DNA from: Sclerodactyla briareus
Taxonomy: Eukaryota; Echinodermata; Holothuroidea; Dendrochirotida; Sclerodactylidae
Reading direction: 5' to 3'
DNA length: 64,000 bases
NCBI GenBank assembly: GCA_026419785.1
Contig: JAODTK010002810.1
Location: 1 to 64,000, forward strand
The position numbers and the translations under genes were made by a program. This document shows, one piece after another, positions 47,145-58,185 of the stretch (positions are counted from its first letter, which is position 1; each line of letters begins with the position of its first letter). The notes below the pieces were generated by a model that was not told the DNA's origin, searched no databases, and saw only the letters and a list, made by a program, of their open reading frames with translations.

Positions 47145-47500
47145 GAAGTCCTCCCATCAGCCCATGAAGAGGAGACTGCAGAATCCCACCATTTAGGCAA
47201 TGCTGATTGGGCAGGCGAACCGAGTATACAGGGGAATGCTATTCTGTCAAGTGGCATTTCCTGAATAAGACAGTACCCATGGCACGCAGTGTCCCTACGT
47301 CGTTAGTAGAGGCGAGTAAACGGTTGCCGTAGAACTTGGTGGATGAGCGAACCGTGACTTTGAGATGTTGCTTGGAAGATGACCTACTAGGATCTGGAAG
47401 CAATTCTCTGCTTTACTGGGAGCCAGTAAAGCCTGCAGAACAGTGGAGTGATATGCTCATGACGCTGATACCATGACGCTCATGTGCTCAGTCTATAAAG
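47145..47500 (-). mobile_element. LINE C-terminal fragment
   Basis: On the minus strand 'EHITPLFCRLYWLPVKQRI' (near 47410-47470) matches the conserved HITPLL-LHWLPVxxRI block downstream of the RT in CR1/L2-type LINEs. The remainder toward 47145 is too degraded to read. Confidence 0.6.
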
Positions 47501-48116
47501 AGATGTGTCGTGGTTTAGTTATTTTCTGATCTTGCAGTTGTTAGTATCAAGTATTACTCATAATGAACTGATAACCTGGTTTAGATTCAGTAGGAGAGGG
47601 CGGGGGGGGGGGGGGTTGAGGAATTGTAAGAACATCCATTATAGGCAAACGAATAATATTTTGATGAGATGAATGATTATCTCCTAAATGTTCTTACGCT
47701 GAGTACCGCATTTGGGGGTATAAGGACCCCTTGCAGGGCAAGAAGAGTCGTTATAGAAAATCCGATCCAGCTTACTAATTGAGAGCTTATAGAGGAAAAA
47801 ATATTTACATAATGGTATGATGACGATAATGCACTATTTGGTGCGGCTCGGAACGAACTAACAGGAATGTTCAATTTTACCTACCACCCCGGCGAATAAT
47901 GGGCGGTGCTGTTTACAAGACGTAACGAAAAAAAAACCCGAATTGGTGTATACCGGGACTGGTTTCTCATTGGCATATCATTGTGACGATATGTTTATAT
48001 ATAAGAATAAACCGGGACGATTTTTGAACGTGAAGTAGTGCAAGCGTCGCCGTCGCTTTTCCGCCAGTTGCTACAAGACTACAATGGCCTCATTAAAGGA
48101 ATTCAGTTTAGGCCCC
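47501..48116. other. Intergenic, oligo-G run, no gene seen
   Basis: A run of about 15 G lies near 47601-47615. It is not followed by the GGCGC hairpin core seen after other G runs. Confidence 0.4.
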
Positions 48117-48169
48117 GCACGAGATCAAAAATAAATAAAAAATAATAATAATAATAAAATAATAATAAT

Positions 48170-48201
<32 letters not shown>

Positions 48202-49720
48202 TAATAATAATAATAATAAATACAACTCACGAACTGACGAAGAACAACATTTTGAAGCGCTTCACGAATTATAATTCAGTAAAGGCCTGATTAAGAGATA
48301 AGGCTTCAGTGGCGACCTAAAAAGAGGGACAGTTGCATAATTTCGGTTAGACAGGGGGAGACAATTCCATTAATGTGAAGCAACTTTACTAAACGACCAG
48401 TCATCATACGATTTGGTACGGGTAGTTGGGACAATAAGGAGATTTTTTAGCAAACTACGGAGACGTCTTAACGGATAGTAGAGACAAAGCATCCCTCTGA
48501 TGTAAAGCCGGGAGCCATTGCTAAGCCGGCATGAAACACATTGGGAGAACTAAACGTAACTTTCTGCTCAACAGGCAGCCAGTGGAGTTGTCGCAGCAAA
48601 GAGCTCATGTTGGAACGAATGGACATGGCAGGTTAATCGGTTATAATCCTAGCCGATAAAATCTGTATGCGCTGCAGTTTCTTTATTTCAGTTTGCGGCA
48701 GTCCACACAGAAGACAATTGCAATAATCAATTTTAGAATAATAAAAAGCATGTACCAGCTGCTCAATTGACTTTGAACTAAGATAAGGACGAATTTTACC
48801 GATGGAGCGCAGATGATAGCCTAATTAGTTTTTCCATCGATGTAGCGTATATATCGACTACAATTCCAAGGTTCTTCGCAGAGGAGAAAGTGGTGTGCCG
48901 AGTGACCTCTGTCTTACCAACCTGTATTGGCATTAAGTTAACTCTACTTGTCATGTTTTTCGATCGCATCAACATGACGATGGTTTTATCTCATTTAGTT
49001 ATTAAGTCTGTTACTACATACATTCAACTCAACTGATGTGTTTGGAGGGGAGTGGCGTTTGGACAGAAACGAGGACAATATCTTCTCGATAGTTATAATC
49101 TACAAATCATTTGTGTAATGTGTAGCCATCATCGTACTGATGTTTCTCAATCCCGTGTTTCCCCTGATAATATTGCAACTACCATACGTGTACATATTGA
49201 ACAACACTGGGCTTAAAACAGAACCCTGGGGTACACCATGACTCAATTAATACGGCAATGATTTATCATACTGATTTTAAAATTTAAACACATTATGCGT
49301 TAGAATTTATTTATTGAACCAATTCAACGCAACTCCAGGAATACCATAAACCTGCGCTATAGTTTGTTGATTAGGATACCATAGTCGATGATATCAAACG
49401 CTGCGGACAATCAAGAAGACAAATGAGCGAGTTCATTGTCATCGGATAGCAGACAGAGTTTGTTTTTGCACATGAATCAGAGCAGTTCCTGTACTATGAT
49501 GAGCCCTCTATTCTGATTGGAACTTCTCGAGGAAGATCATGTTCGTTCAGATATTCTTGGAGTCGGTGGAGTCGGACCTCTACAATTCTTTCAATACTTT
49601 CGAGATAAATTGAAGTGTCGAGGGTGGAGAGAAAAATAGTGAATATTTTCTCACTTTGCAAAAGCAGTAGACGACGCGGAGGCATTATGAAAGTGGAAGG
49701 AGGGCTATCATTGATGCTCC
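48117..49720 (-). mobile_element. CR1/L2-type LINE 3' part with (TAA)n tail
   Basis: Minus-strand blocks in order: 'RLQEYLNEHDLP' (near 49560), the region of the LDLSAAFD motif in degraded form (near 49420), a perfect 'HGVPQGSVLSPVLFNMYTY' (49185-49242), and 'SSLLRQLHWLPVEQKVTF' (near 48560-48610). The element ends in an imperfect (TAA)n tract at 48130-48222. RT motif 4 is intact, but the YADD motif was not found and many stops intervene. It is dead and lacks its 5' part. Confidence 0.85.
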
Positions 49721-49724
49721 CTAC

Positions 49725-49905
49725 TATCCAAGCAGAGCTCCACCATCGGTTGGCGCGGATCGTACTAGGAAATGTTCCGTCTGACAGACCTCCTCAGATC
49801 GCAGGAAAGTCCTTTTCCGTGTGTTTTTGAGGCAGTACAACGCTCCTTCTAAAATTGAGCGTTCCAGAAATTATTCATTTTGAGAGAAAATCACTAAAAT
49901 CGAAT
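49725..49905 (+). repeat. Oligo-G/GGCGC hairpin repeat, copy 3 (no G run)
   Basis: 'AGAGCTCCACCATCGG', 'TTGGCGCGGATCG', 'CTCCTCAGATCGCAGGAAAG' and 'CTAAAATTGAGCG' follow the same order as in copy 4 at 57043. The upstream G run is missing because the neighbouring sequence is LINE. Confidence 0.55.
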
Positions 49906-52044
49906 TGTTCTTGTTCCCCAGGGTAACTCAAGAAATGCCTGAATCTATTAGAAACAGGATTTCGAAGTGGGAAATGATATTTGCTCACAGACTTTAAAGT
50001 TACGGCCCTTTCAAAGTAAGAATGCATAGTGCATACATAATTGGGGATCTGTGAGAAAATGGTACTACACCGAAAGGGCGGTCGAGGCGACAGAACGGTA
50101 TAGGCATAAGTGCCAAGAAAGGGTGCAAGAGGTTCCTGGCTTACAACCATGTATCAACATCTGGTACCATATTTTCACCACGTCCCGGCCTATTTAACGT
50201 GTAGGAAAGTTACTGCACCTGGACTTGAAAAATGCCCTTGGACGGCAGCGTTAAATGTCGACCCAGACTAAGGGATCCTGTTACCTTACTATTTACACTA
50301 TTCGAGAACAAAAGCAAGGATTCGCAGGTTTCTACCCAGTGTTAGCGCTGGGCGGGTTTCCTCTCTCTCTCTCCAGTTTTCTTATTGGGGTGCAATCTGA
50401 CGGGGGTTCTGATCTCAATTTGGTTGTAGGGCTACTTTTGACACCGAAAATATTCATTAGCTTGACACAATTCGAAGCATCTGCCTGTAATGCAGTTTCC
50501 TTTCCGCAGTCTTGCCTTTTCCGCTCCGCCTTTCCGTTTCTTCCCACTAGTTTCCATGGTTATGTACACCGGTCGGAAATGACAGCCTGGCTAGCTACGT
50601 GCACGTCACTCGTACTGCGGGCATCCAGCAGACAAGTAACGGTCCTCATTTCGCATTTCGCAGGTACCTGGGTGCCAGGTAAAGTGAATGATAACCATAG
50701 ACATATTAATAGAGATAGACTGAAGATCGGCTCTGTATTTTGCAGCCAATTGAACGCGCGGTGAATGCTGGGAAATGCACGCGAAAGATCGAAGCCTATG
50801 CAGCAATTACTATTGACTGTGTACTTTAGGCAATGACGGGTCAATTTCATCATCGTTATTTCGGGAAACTCGTATTGAATAGAAATACATTCTGCTTGAA
50901 AAATATGAAAAAAAAAACACACCTGAAGAACGCAATAGTAAGCTTTGGACGGCAAAATTCAGAGTGAAATTGTTTTAAAATGACAAAAACCATTGCCGAC
51001 TGAGCCCTACGTAGCCAGCAAAATGAGGCTGTTAGTAGGCTCACTAGCACAAGGCGTATGTACAATTGTCTGACTGTGCTACGTGTACGACGAACTCAGG
51101 TGGTAAACAGATAATCGGCACCTGTGACTGGGAAAACTTTTGCATTATTCGAAACAGTAAGATGCCTAGCCGCTCAGCCAAACTGCAGAAACAAACACCT
51201 GGTACAGAAAATGCGGCGGGGTTGAGTTTTCACCGGTAAGTAGTGACAAAGCTAGAGGCCTATCCGTTGACAATGATAGCGGGCTGTTTACAAAATAATA
51301 CATTAGGTATCAGGCTTCAGCCTAATTAGGCTAATTTAAGGATTAAGGTGGACTGATCAAACCTCCAAATGATGCTGTTCAGTAGTAATATACAAACAAG
51401 CAATGTGTGCGACGATATGCTTGCCTCCACACAGAGCAGCCTCCCCATGCCCCAGGCACTTGTATTAGCCATATTTCACATGTTAATTGTACTTGAGGAG
51501 ACTGGAGCAAAAGTGTTTTTGATGACCTCTATGAACACATTTTTGACTGTGCTGCTGACTTTTACCATATTTTCGTTTTGATCAAGAAACTGTCATCATG
51601 TTACATCAAACTCAGAATGCATCACCTGGCTAATTCATCAACAGAACAAATCACAGGATCAAAGGTGAGGAAAACGCTAAGCAAATTGTGCTATTCAAAC
51701 ACCAGTGAATCACAAGGTCATAGCCTGTTGTTCAATTATGTCTAACATTCAGCACATGAACAGATTCTCGCTTGAATTTAGATGTATATTCGAGCAGAAC
51801 AACCTTTTAATAGGCCCTTTGTTTTTTGTTTTTCAAAGGAACATGACCCTTTCCTTGTTTTTGGGCATATTCAGTAACTATTAAGAAAATTGACTTTTGC
51901 TATAGGAAAATAGATTTTTCCAAAGGATCTACAAATTATCAATAGGATTTGCTGTTTAAAAAAAAATCCAAGATTATTATTTTTAACCTCTACTTTGATA
52001 GTCCCATCTTCAACATCTATTAATGCAAATTAATAGTACTAGAC
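49906..52044. other. Two kilobases without a recognised gene
   Basis: The longest frame, 50255-50764 (+, 169 codons), starts downstream of nothing recognisable and has no domain. The overlapping minus frame 50560-50955 is similar in that respect. Both are treated as unproven. Confidence 0.4.
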
Positions 52045-52048
52045 TTAA

Positions 52049-53091
52049 AGGGGAACTCCAGGCAAGAGGTATGTTTCCTGCATTTCTAGATATTTTTCAG
52101 ACATTCCTAACGGTGTTTTGATGGTCTTGAAAGACCTCTGTTATCATTGTCACAGTGAGTTCTAGTCCCGCCCTTGGGTGCATAGTCATAACACAGCGCG
52201 GTACAGTGCACAGCGCCAATTTTGCAATTTCAAAATATCCCCCAATATCGGGACGTTGTCAACTACAATCCACCAGCATAGCCTCAGTGTGTGGATGTAC
52301 ATACTAACGTGAGTTAGTGCTCATCGCCCAGAAGTAGCGGAACACCAGTTCATATCATAATTCTTTCAAACAAAGAATACTGTTAATTTGGAACAAATTG
52401 GATGCATAATTACACTGGTGGGGAGCCAACCAACTCATTTCTAGTGAAGTTATGGCCTACAACCGATTAGAAAATACACCAGAAGCCATAAATTGCCCAC
52501 TCGCCAACATCTTTTCGAACTCGCTCGATCCGACGTTACACACAAAGTCAATTATAGATGCTCATTGAGTGAATTGTATGTGAGATTCCCCTGTAACAAA
52601 TTTCCCATAGACCCATAATCTGATTGGTCATTTCAATATGTGACTGCTTGTTTTGGTCAGATTGATTATGTCGGCAAAATCCAGTCATTTGTTCGAAATT
52701 TTCGACAAGAAATTGGGGTGAAAATGCTAATTTAGAAAGGGGAAGGTGTAGTACAGAATTTAAAGTTAGGATGTTTCGAAGAGGCCATGCTGAAACTTCG
52801 ACTGACGTGATCAAATAACAGTTCCTAGTTGGACTGGTATAACTTTGTTATTGTGTTATTCGGTTAAAATAGCCGTCTGGGTCGCCGCTTAAGTCCACAA
52901 TTCCAGGAGGATTCTCCATAGTCCCGCTAAGATGCGCTGTGCCAGTACGCTGTGTTATGGAGCATTCGCCCAAAGGGCGGGAAGTTTGAACTCCGTTGGT
53001 TTTGATCTTGGAGGGGGTCGTTCAAAATACGGATGAATTGTTTTAAAAGATGCAGAACCGTAGGAACATCTCTCTTTCCTGGAGTTCCCCT
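52049..53091. mobile_element. TTAA-flanked inverted-repeat element, 1.04 kb
   Basis: The termini AGGGGAACTCCAGG (52049) and CCTGGAGTTCCCCT (to 53091) are perfect inverted repeats over 14 bp. Related sequence extends inward for about 200 bp, for example 'TCCCGCCCTTGGG' (near 52163) against 'CCAAAGGGCGGGA' (near 52970). TTAA stands on both sides (52045-52048 and 53092-53095), the target duplication of piggyBac-type elements. No transposase frame was found; the 88-codon minus frame 52548-52814 has no domain. It is best read as a non-autonomous piggyBac-like MITE. The near-identical ends suggest moderate age. Confidence 0.75.
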
Positions 53092-53095
53092 TTAA

Positions 53096-54539
53096 CCTTT
53101 ATTTCTCCCATAGTAATTTCCCCACTGTATAATTCATGCAGTGAAATGTCCACCATATTGGTCTAGTAGTGGTTATTATCGTCACTGTACCACTCACTAT
53201 GCTAATCAAGATTTCTTCAATAGTATAACTGCTCATGTATCTGTATAGTTTTATTTATATCTCATCTCTGAGAAAGATGTTAAAATACACTATACCAGAA
53301 ATCACAATAATTTTATTTGCATTTCCTGTATTTATAATCCAAGAAAGTGTGTGTTATCCATCATCTACAATCAACCTTATATAAAGAGGATCACTCACAT
53401 GCTGAAAAAGCAGTTATTCCTGTTTTTAGTGTTTTTAGAGGTCTTTGACTCCCCAGCACTGCTCACAAAGTTCCATGAAATTGCAGCGATATCTTCCATA
53501 GTTCAGACAATTTGGTAAGAGGTGAATTAACATTTTGAACTGACTGATCAAAGGAGAAGGCAGCAAGAAGAGTCCTAACTAAGAAGTGCTTGAAACAGTT
53601 ACAGCCTTCACACAACATTCCTAACCAACTCTGCTCCAGTTTTGATAAATCAATGTTGGGAATTTTTTGGCCTATACTGTGGAATGTTGGGTTTTACTAT
53701 ATGTTGACGTCACATTTTTTTGTGTTTGCCTCCATTACTTCTGAATCAACAATCAATTGCCTAAAACTTCCTCAATTTACTTTCGAATGATTCAGCTTCT
53801 GAGTTATATTCGCTGCCGACAATTAGGTTGCATCAATCCAGGTCTCACCCTTGCTGGGCCTTGATTAGGATTGATCCTCTGCTCGGCAACAATACCATTT
53901 GAAGAAAAAAAATCATGCACTGCTGGCACGGTGTGCAGAATGGGTGTGCCTAAAAGAACTTAGACCTCCAGAAGGAAGACTTAATAATCCTGAAAACCTC
54001 CAAATAGACCCCCAAAAGTTAGTATAAAGACGGAAGATCCTCAAAGCAGCGGCGGCACCATGGATTTGCCCGATGGAGGGTCAGAGTTCCTGCAGCCCTG
54101 ATACTATACCTCACTTGATGGCACTGCCTCCTGCATGACTATCAACAGCATTTTTAGCCTGTTTATTTCCCTGTCCCACAACTTTCATTTCATTTCTGCC
54201 AGTGGTTTGAAAATGTACCTCGTCAGCAATTCATGAAAATGGGGGCGGGGAGGTGGTGTGGGGGGAATGAGAGATAGATCTGAGTGACACGGGGTGTCGC
54301 AGTCTCTGTAAGCGACTTCCTTCCCCGGCACCGCAGCCAACACTCCCTGTAGGTGCTCTGCTGCCCAAGTTTTCGTTTTGCAGTTTTGTTAAGGCCTTCC
54401 TTTTGGGCCGCACCTGTGGGAGTAGACTGGGAATAGCTGGAATTTTCATCGTTTTTGCCACCGCACTACTTATTGGATGGGTATAATCGCAGATCATACC
54501 AATGGTCTATGCAATTTTGCTCTGCTAGAACTTGGTCAA
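53096..54539. other. Intergenic, no gene seen
   Basis: No domain was recognised in the short frames. Oligo-G patches lie near 54240-54265. Confidence 0.4.
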
Positions 54540-54895
54540 TCAGCTCCATTGTGTGCAATGGCGGATTTGATCTCCGTCTGTAGCGCTCCAGACTGATGAT
54601 CTTAAGATCGTGAGTTCGAATCCCACAAAGCCGGAGGAGCTTTTCCGCAGTGCTGTTAGACAAGGCATGTCTCCTCGATTGTCTCACGCTACCCATGTTA
54701 AAGTGGGTACTGTGAAGTAACCTGAAGCACAATCGGCGCTGAGTTAGCAGCTGCCACATACTCTCTGGGATTGTCGGAGTGCGTGCCTGGTTTCAATGAG
54801 CAGGGGTGATAATGTATAGCGCCTTAGATCGTTGCTCCTCTGGAGTTGTATAGAGCGCTATACAAATGTATTATCATTATCATTAATGCATCTTC
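54540..54895 (+). mobile_element. tRNA-derived SINE, family T
   Basis: A good B box ('GAGTTCGAATCCCAC', 54611-54625) follows a weak A box (near 54577). The body contains 'GCTACCCATGTTAAAGTGGG'. The 3' end 'GTATAGAGCGCTATACAAAT' then (ATC/ATT)n is the palindrome-and-tail end typical of marine invertebrate SINEs and their partner LINEs. It resembles the 3' end of the SINE at 19068-19318 in design. Confidence 0.7.
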
Positions 54896-55715
54896 ACTAG
54901 TCCTATTCCACTGACTTGAATATGGGTTTGTGCTAGGTAATTAGGCTACCCTAGATGCAAAAGAGTTTGGTCATGTCTGACATGTCATATCATTCACCTA
55001 GTGTTGTCGAGTATGCCTGCCTATGCAGTTCTTCGCATCGGGCCAGACATTTTTTGTAAAACTTAAAATGGGTAGTTTCACTTCCCGAATTCAAGCGGCC
55101 CAAAATGCCTAGTGTGGCAAAAAAAGTGCGGTGGCTAGAGCCCCCGTCAGCCCCCCCCCCCTCCCGCGGTTCCATACCATTTTTGAATGCCCGGAATCAG
55201 TGGACTATTGTATTCGCATTACTTCTACATAGAGAATCACTGTTGAACTTTCAAATTCCTATAGTATTCTACATTCTTCTAATAATGTGTCTCAATCTTA
55301 TATAGTTAGAGGTACATCCCTGCGAAGTAAGTTATATGGACTGCTCACACGGAAACGATAACGATCAATTTAACGATGAATACTAAGAAAGCCAAAAGGC
55401 TTAGTAATTTGTTTCGGGTTGTCGCATGTCCTGTGCACAGACGAGACCTCTGACCTGTTTTGTATTTCCCCATAAGAAAACCGCCATTATGCTGGATGTC
55501 GTGACCCACGCCATTCAGACCTTCCTTATTTTGGAGTCAGTCAAAGGACATCTAAAGTCAACAGAGGTCAACGTCAGAAAATCCAGAATGATAGTCCGAT
55601 CAAGCTGAAGTTCAACATGCAGTTTTTTTATGGGAAGTATACGGAAGCCTATCCTATGTGGAAATTGAAGGTAATTTTTTGTGTAAAGTGGATAGATAGA
55701 GAAAAAAAAAATTTT
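54896..55715. other. Intergenic, no gene seen
   Basis: Holds a C run near 55150-55160 and, near 55340-55430, words shared with 4370-4520 ('CGATAACGATC', 'AACGATGAATA'). Confidence 0.4.
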
Positions 55716-55880
55716 GGTTTGTAAACACGATTACTCGACCCAGCTGGATAGATCAATCTCATACTTGGTTTGGGCTCCCCACATAAGTGCAATGAACCCT
55801 ATTGTTTTAGAGTCAGGATGAAAATCAACTCAAGGTCAAAAGGTCTGAAGTCGTGTTTCATGTTAAACTCATAACACTGT
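55716..55880 (+). repeat. Single unit of the ~150 bp repeat family
   Basis: 'GTAAACACGATTACTCGACC', 'CTCATACTTGGTTTGGG', 'GAACCCTATTGTTTTAG' and 'GGTCAAAAGGTCTGAAG' match units at 27283-27880. Confidence 0.6.
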
Positions 55881-56198
55881 TTTAAAGGGAGGCCTCATAG
55901 AACAATAATTGACATCCTCGTGCGAGTTTGCAACTATTGAAATGGACACTTCAAATTTGACGGGAAATATTATATCTTGCCGGAATTTCCTTGGGTTAAG
56001 GTTAAATGCAGTTCATGTGTATGTAAACTCGACCATGTTGCCATAACCGGACAATTTTGCGCCTTTATTTCGTTCACACGATCAGAAGGTTGAAGAACTT
56101 AGTAGAAATATCTGGTCAACTTCCTATTCGGCACTATTTCCTGCCAACCTTTGGGCGTTTCGATATCCTGCCCGAATAATCCACCACGAGTAAGGACG
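55881..56198. other. Intergenic, no gene seen
   Basis: No structure was recognised. Confidence 0.4.
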
Positions 56199-56206
56199 CC
56201 CTAGTA

Positions 56207-56466
56207 CAGTGTTCCCAACCAGGGGGAAATTTCCCCCAGGGGGGAAATTTTAAGATTTTAGGGGTTTTCATTTTAAGGTAATCATTTTCGCAGGATTTTT
56301 CGAGTTGTGAATTCGTCTTGTTTATAAACACATTACTTAGCAAGTTGAATCCTTTCCCGCATCGTCTCCCCACCTATCAACCTTCAATTATAATGTTTTC
56401 ATGAGGGGAACGCCTCCAAGCGAAAGGCAAAGGGGGAAATGGGGAGAAAAAGGTTGGGGACCACTG
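56207..56466. mobile_element. hAT MITE (Buster-type), 260 bp
   Basis: Starts CAGTGTTCCCAACC (56207) and ends GGTTGGGGACCACTG (to 56466), which are near-perfect inverted repeats. It is flanked by CCCTAGTA (56199-56206) and CTCTAGTA (56467-56474), an 8 bp duplication with one mismatch and a central TA as expected for Buster hATs. 'GGGGGAAATTTCCCCC'-type palindromes lie just inside the left end. It has no coding capacity. Confidence 0.85.
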
Positions 56467-56474
56467 CTCTAGTA

Positions 56475-57042
56475 CAACGAGACTAGCCTTCCCTCTAAGT
56501 TATTGGAGCGAAGCCGCTCTTGCCGCCGATTGCCTCGGACGATACCGACCAGGGGTGAAGGAGTGCAAGGGAGGGGAGGGGGGGGGAGTGGGGGGCGAAG
56601 GTGTCCTCGCACAGGAACAACGGTGTGTACTACTCATCATTCACCAATATTCCGCTTACAACCACTACCTGGACGGCTGTATATAAGACAAACAGAAGGA
56701 TGTAAAGTGCAGTGAATATATTATAAAATGCACACCGTGATGCAGGACAGTATAAATGTGGCATACGTATAGATTGGCAATAAAAAGTTTAACAGCTACT
56801 TTCTCTTCCGCATAACTAGAGAGTCAATCCTATAAACCAAAATCGACGGCCAACGATACTAATAATAATATCTAACTTTGAAGTGATTCCCAATGGTGAC
56901 TTGTTACGATATTAATCAACCAGGCAAATAAACTGTAATACACAATCATCACAACTCACTGCCTACCTGTCCAACCTGCTATAATATAACGATATAACTG
57001 ATCAATGAATAGCTAGCTAGCAAGTCGATAAACAGCAATGCA
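56475..57042. other. Intergenic, no gene seen
   Basis: A G-rich patch at 56560-56600. No gene was recognised. Confidence 0.4.
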
Positions 57043-57290
57043 CGGGGGGGGGGGGGGGACAAATGAACACTATCTAAGCGGAGCGCCACCACAGGTTGGC
57101 GCGTAGCGTCAAAGAAATTTGGACGTTTGAAGGACCCCCTAGATTGCAGGAACGACACTTCTCGTGCCTTATGGTACAGTTAGCAGCATTCCTAAAATTG
57201 ATAACAAATTTTTTTATTTCAGGAAAGGTTCTCCAAAAACTTATCGCCTTATGGATCAATTTCAAAGTTATGCGTTGGGTGCTGTGAGAT
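57043..57290 (+). repeat. Oligo-G/GGCGC hairpin repeat, copy 4
   Basis: A run of about 16 G (57043-57058), then 'AGCGGAGCGCCACCACAGG' and 'TTGGCGCGTAGCG', 'AAATTTGGACGTTTGAAGGA', 'CCCTAGATTGCAGGAACG', and a 'CCTAAAATTGA' segment with a T-rich stretch. This is the fullest copy of the family. Confidence 0.65.
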
Positions 57291-57644
57291 TCTAAAATAC
57301 GATTGCAAGCAGGAGGGTTTCAGTCATGAAAGGAGCAAAGAAATGGGTCATGCCACCACCAATACGTTCGCGTTCGACATTGCACTGACCTATCACTTAC
57401 GATAGGCCTGAGTTTTTTACTCAAAGATTACGCCCCCCGTTTTATCTTCTTTGCGGACCACAGACGCATGGAGGGACACTTCTTCCTGGAGCCAGACTTG
57501 TGGCCAGATGATATAACACAGAAGTAAAACCGGCCAAAAAGTTTTACACTTTCGGACATTCCCTCGAAAATCAAGGGCAATGTTTGGATATAAAAAAAAA
57601 AACTTATCCCCACCCTAATTTTTATTCATATCTTTGGCACGACG
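57291..57644. other. Intergenic, no gene seen
   Basis: No structure was recognised. Confidence 0.4.
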
Positions 57645-58185
57645 TTGTGGCGTTCTCTGGCTATACTGTGGGGTTTTCCACCCGCACCGTGTGCCGGCCC
57701 CCTTAGTATGTGCACCGTGCACGCAACCAACTTAAAACAAGTGGTCGCACCCATAAATTGATTGCCGAATACTTCATTTTAAATTTGCATATGACCATAT
57801 TTTGCCGAAAAATTCACAGGTCCCGCCAGGTGGTAGACTTACCCCCGTCACTCCAACTTCCTCCCTTCAAAGACAACAATGTTCACACTTTTGGGCATTT
57901 CATCGAGCATTCAGGCAATATTTGGACTTTTGGACAGCTTTTTCTTCACTTGAATTTTGAATCATGTCTTTTTGACAACGCAATTTGTGCGTTCCCTGGC
58001 TGCATTTTCGGTGTCGCACCGTGTGCCCACATGTTATGGTTTTGTGCGCAGTGCACTCAACTCTCAACTAGTGGTCGCGCCAAAAAAAAAAAATCACAGA
58101 TCCCGCCAGAAGCTGTCGCGGTCTCTCAACCCCTTCCCCCTCAAATATACGATTTGTATATGTTTCGTTTGTTTGTGCATTTCAC
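57645..58185 (+). repeat. Tandem duplication, period ~340 bp
   Basis: 'GCGTTCTCTGGCTATACTG', 'GCACCGTGTGCC', 'AAGTGGTCGC', 'CACAGGTCCCGCCAG' in the first unit recur as 'GCGTTCCCTGGCTGCATTTT', 'GCACCGTGTGCCC', 'AGTGGTCGCGCC', 'CACAGATCCCGCCAG' in the second. The two overlapping frames here are translated repeat. Confidence 0.6.

Noticed and set aside
50255-50955. Gene on either strand (169 and 131 codons)
   Set aside because: Overlapping frames on both strands, no domains, and no splice or promoter context.
54560-54640. Functional tRNA gene
   Set aside because: The B box is good but the A box and stems are poor, and it is followed by a SINE body and tail.
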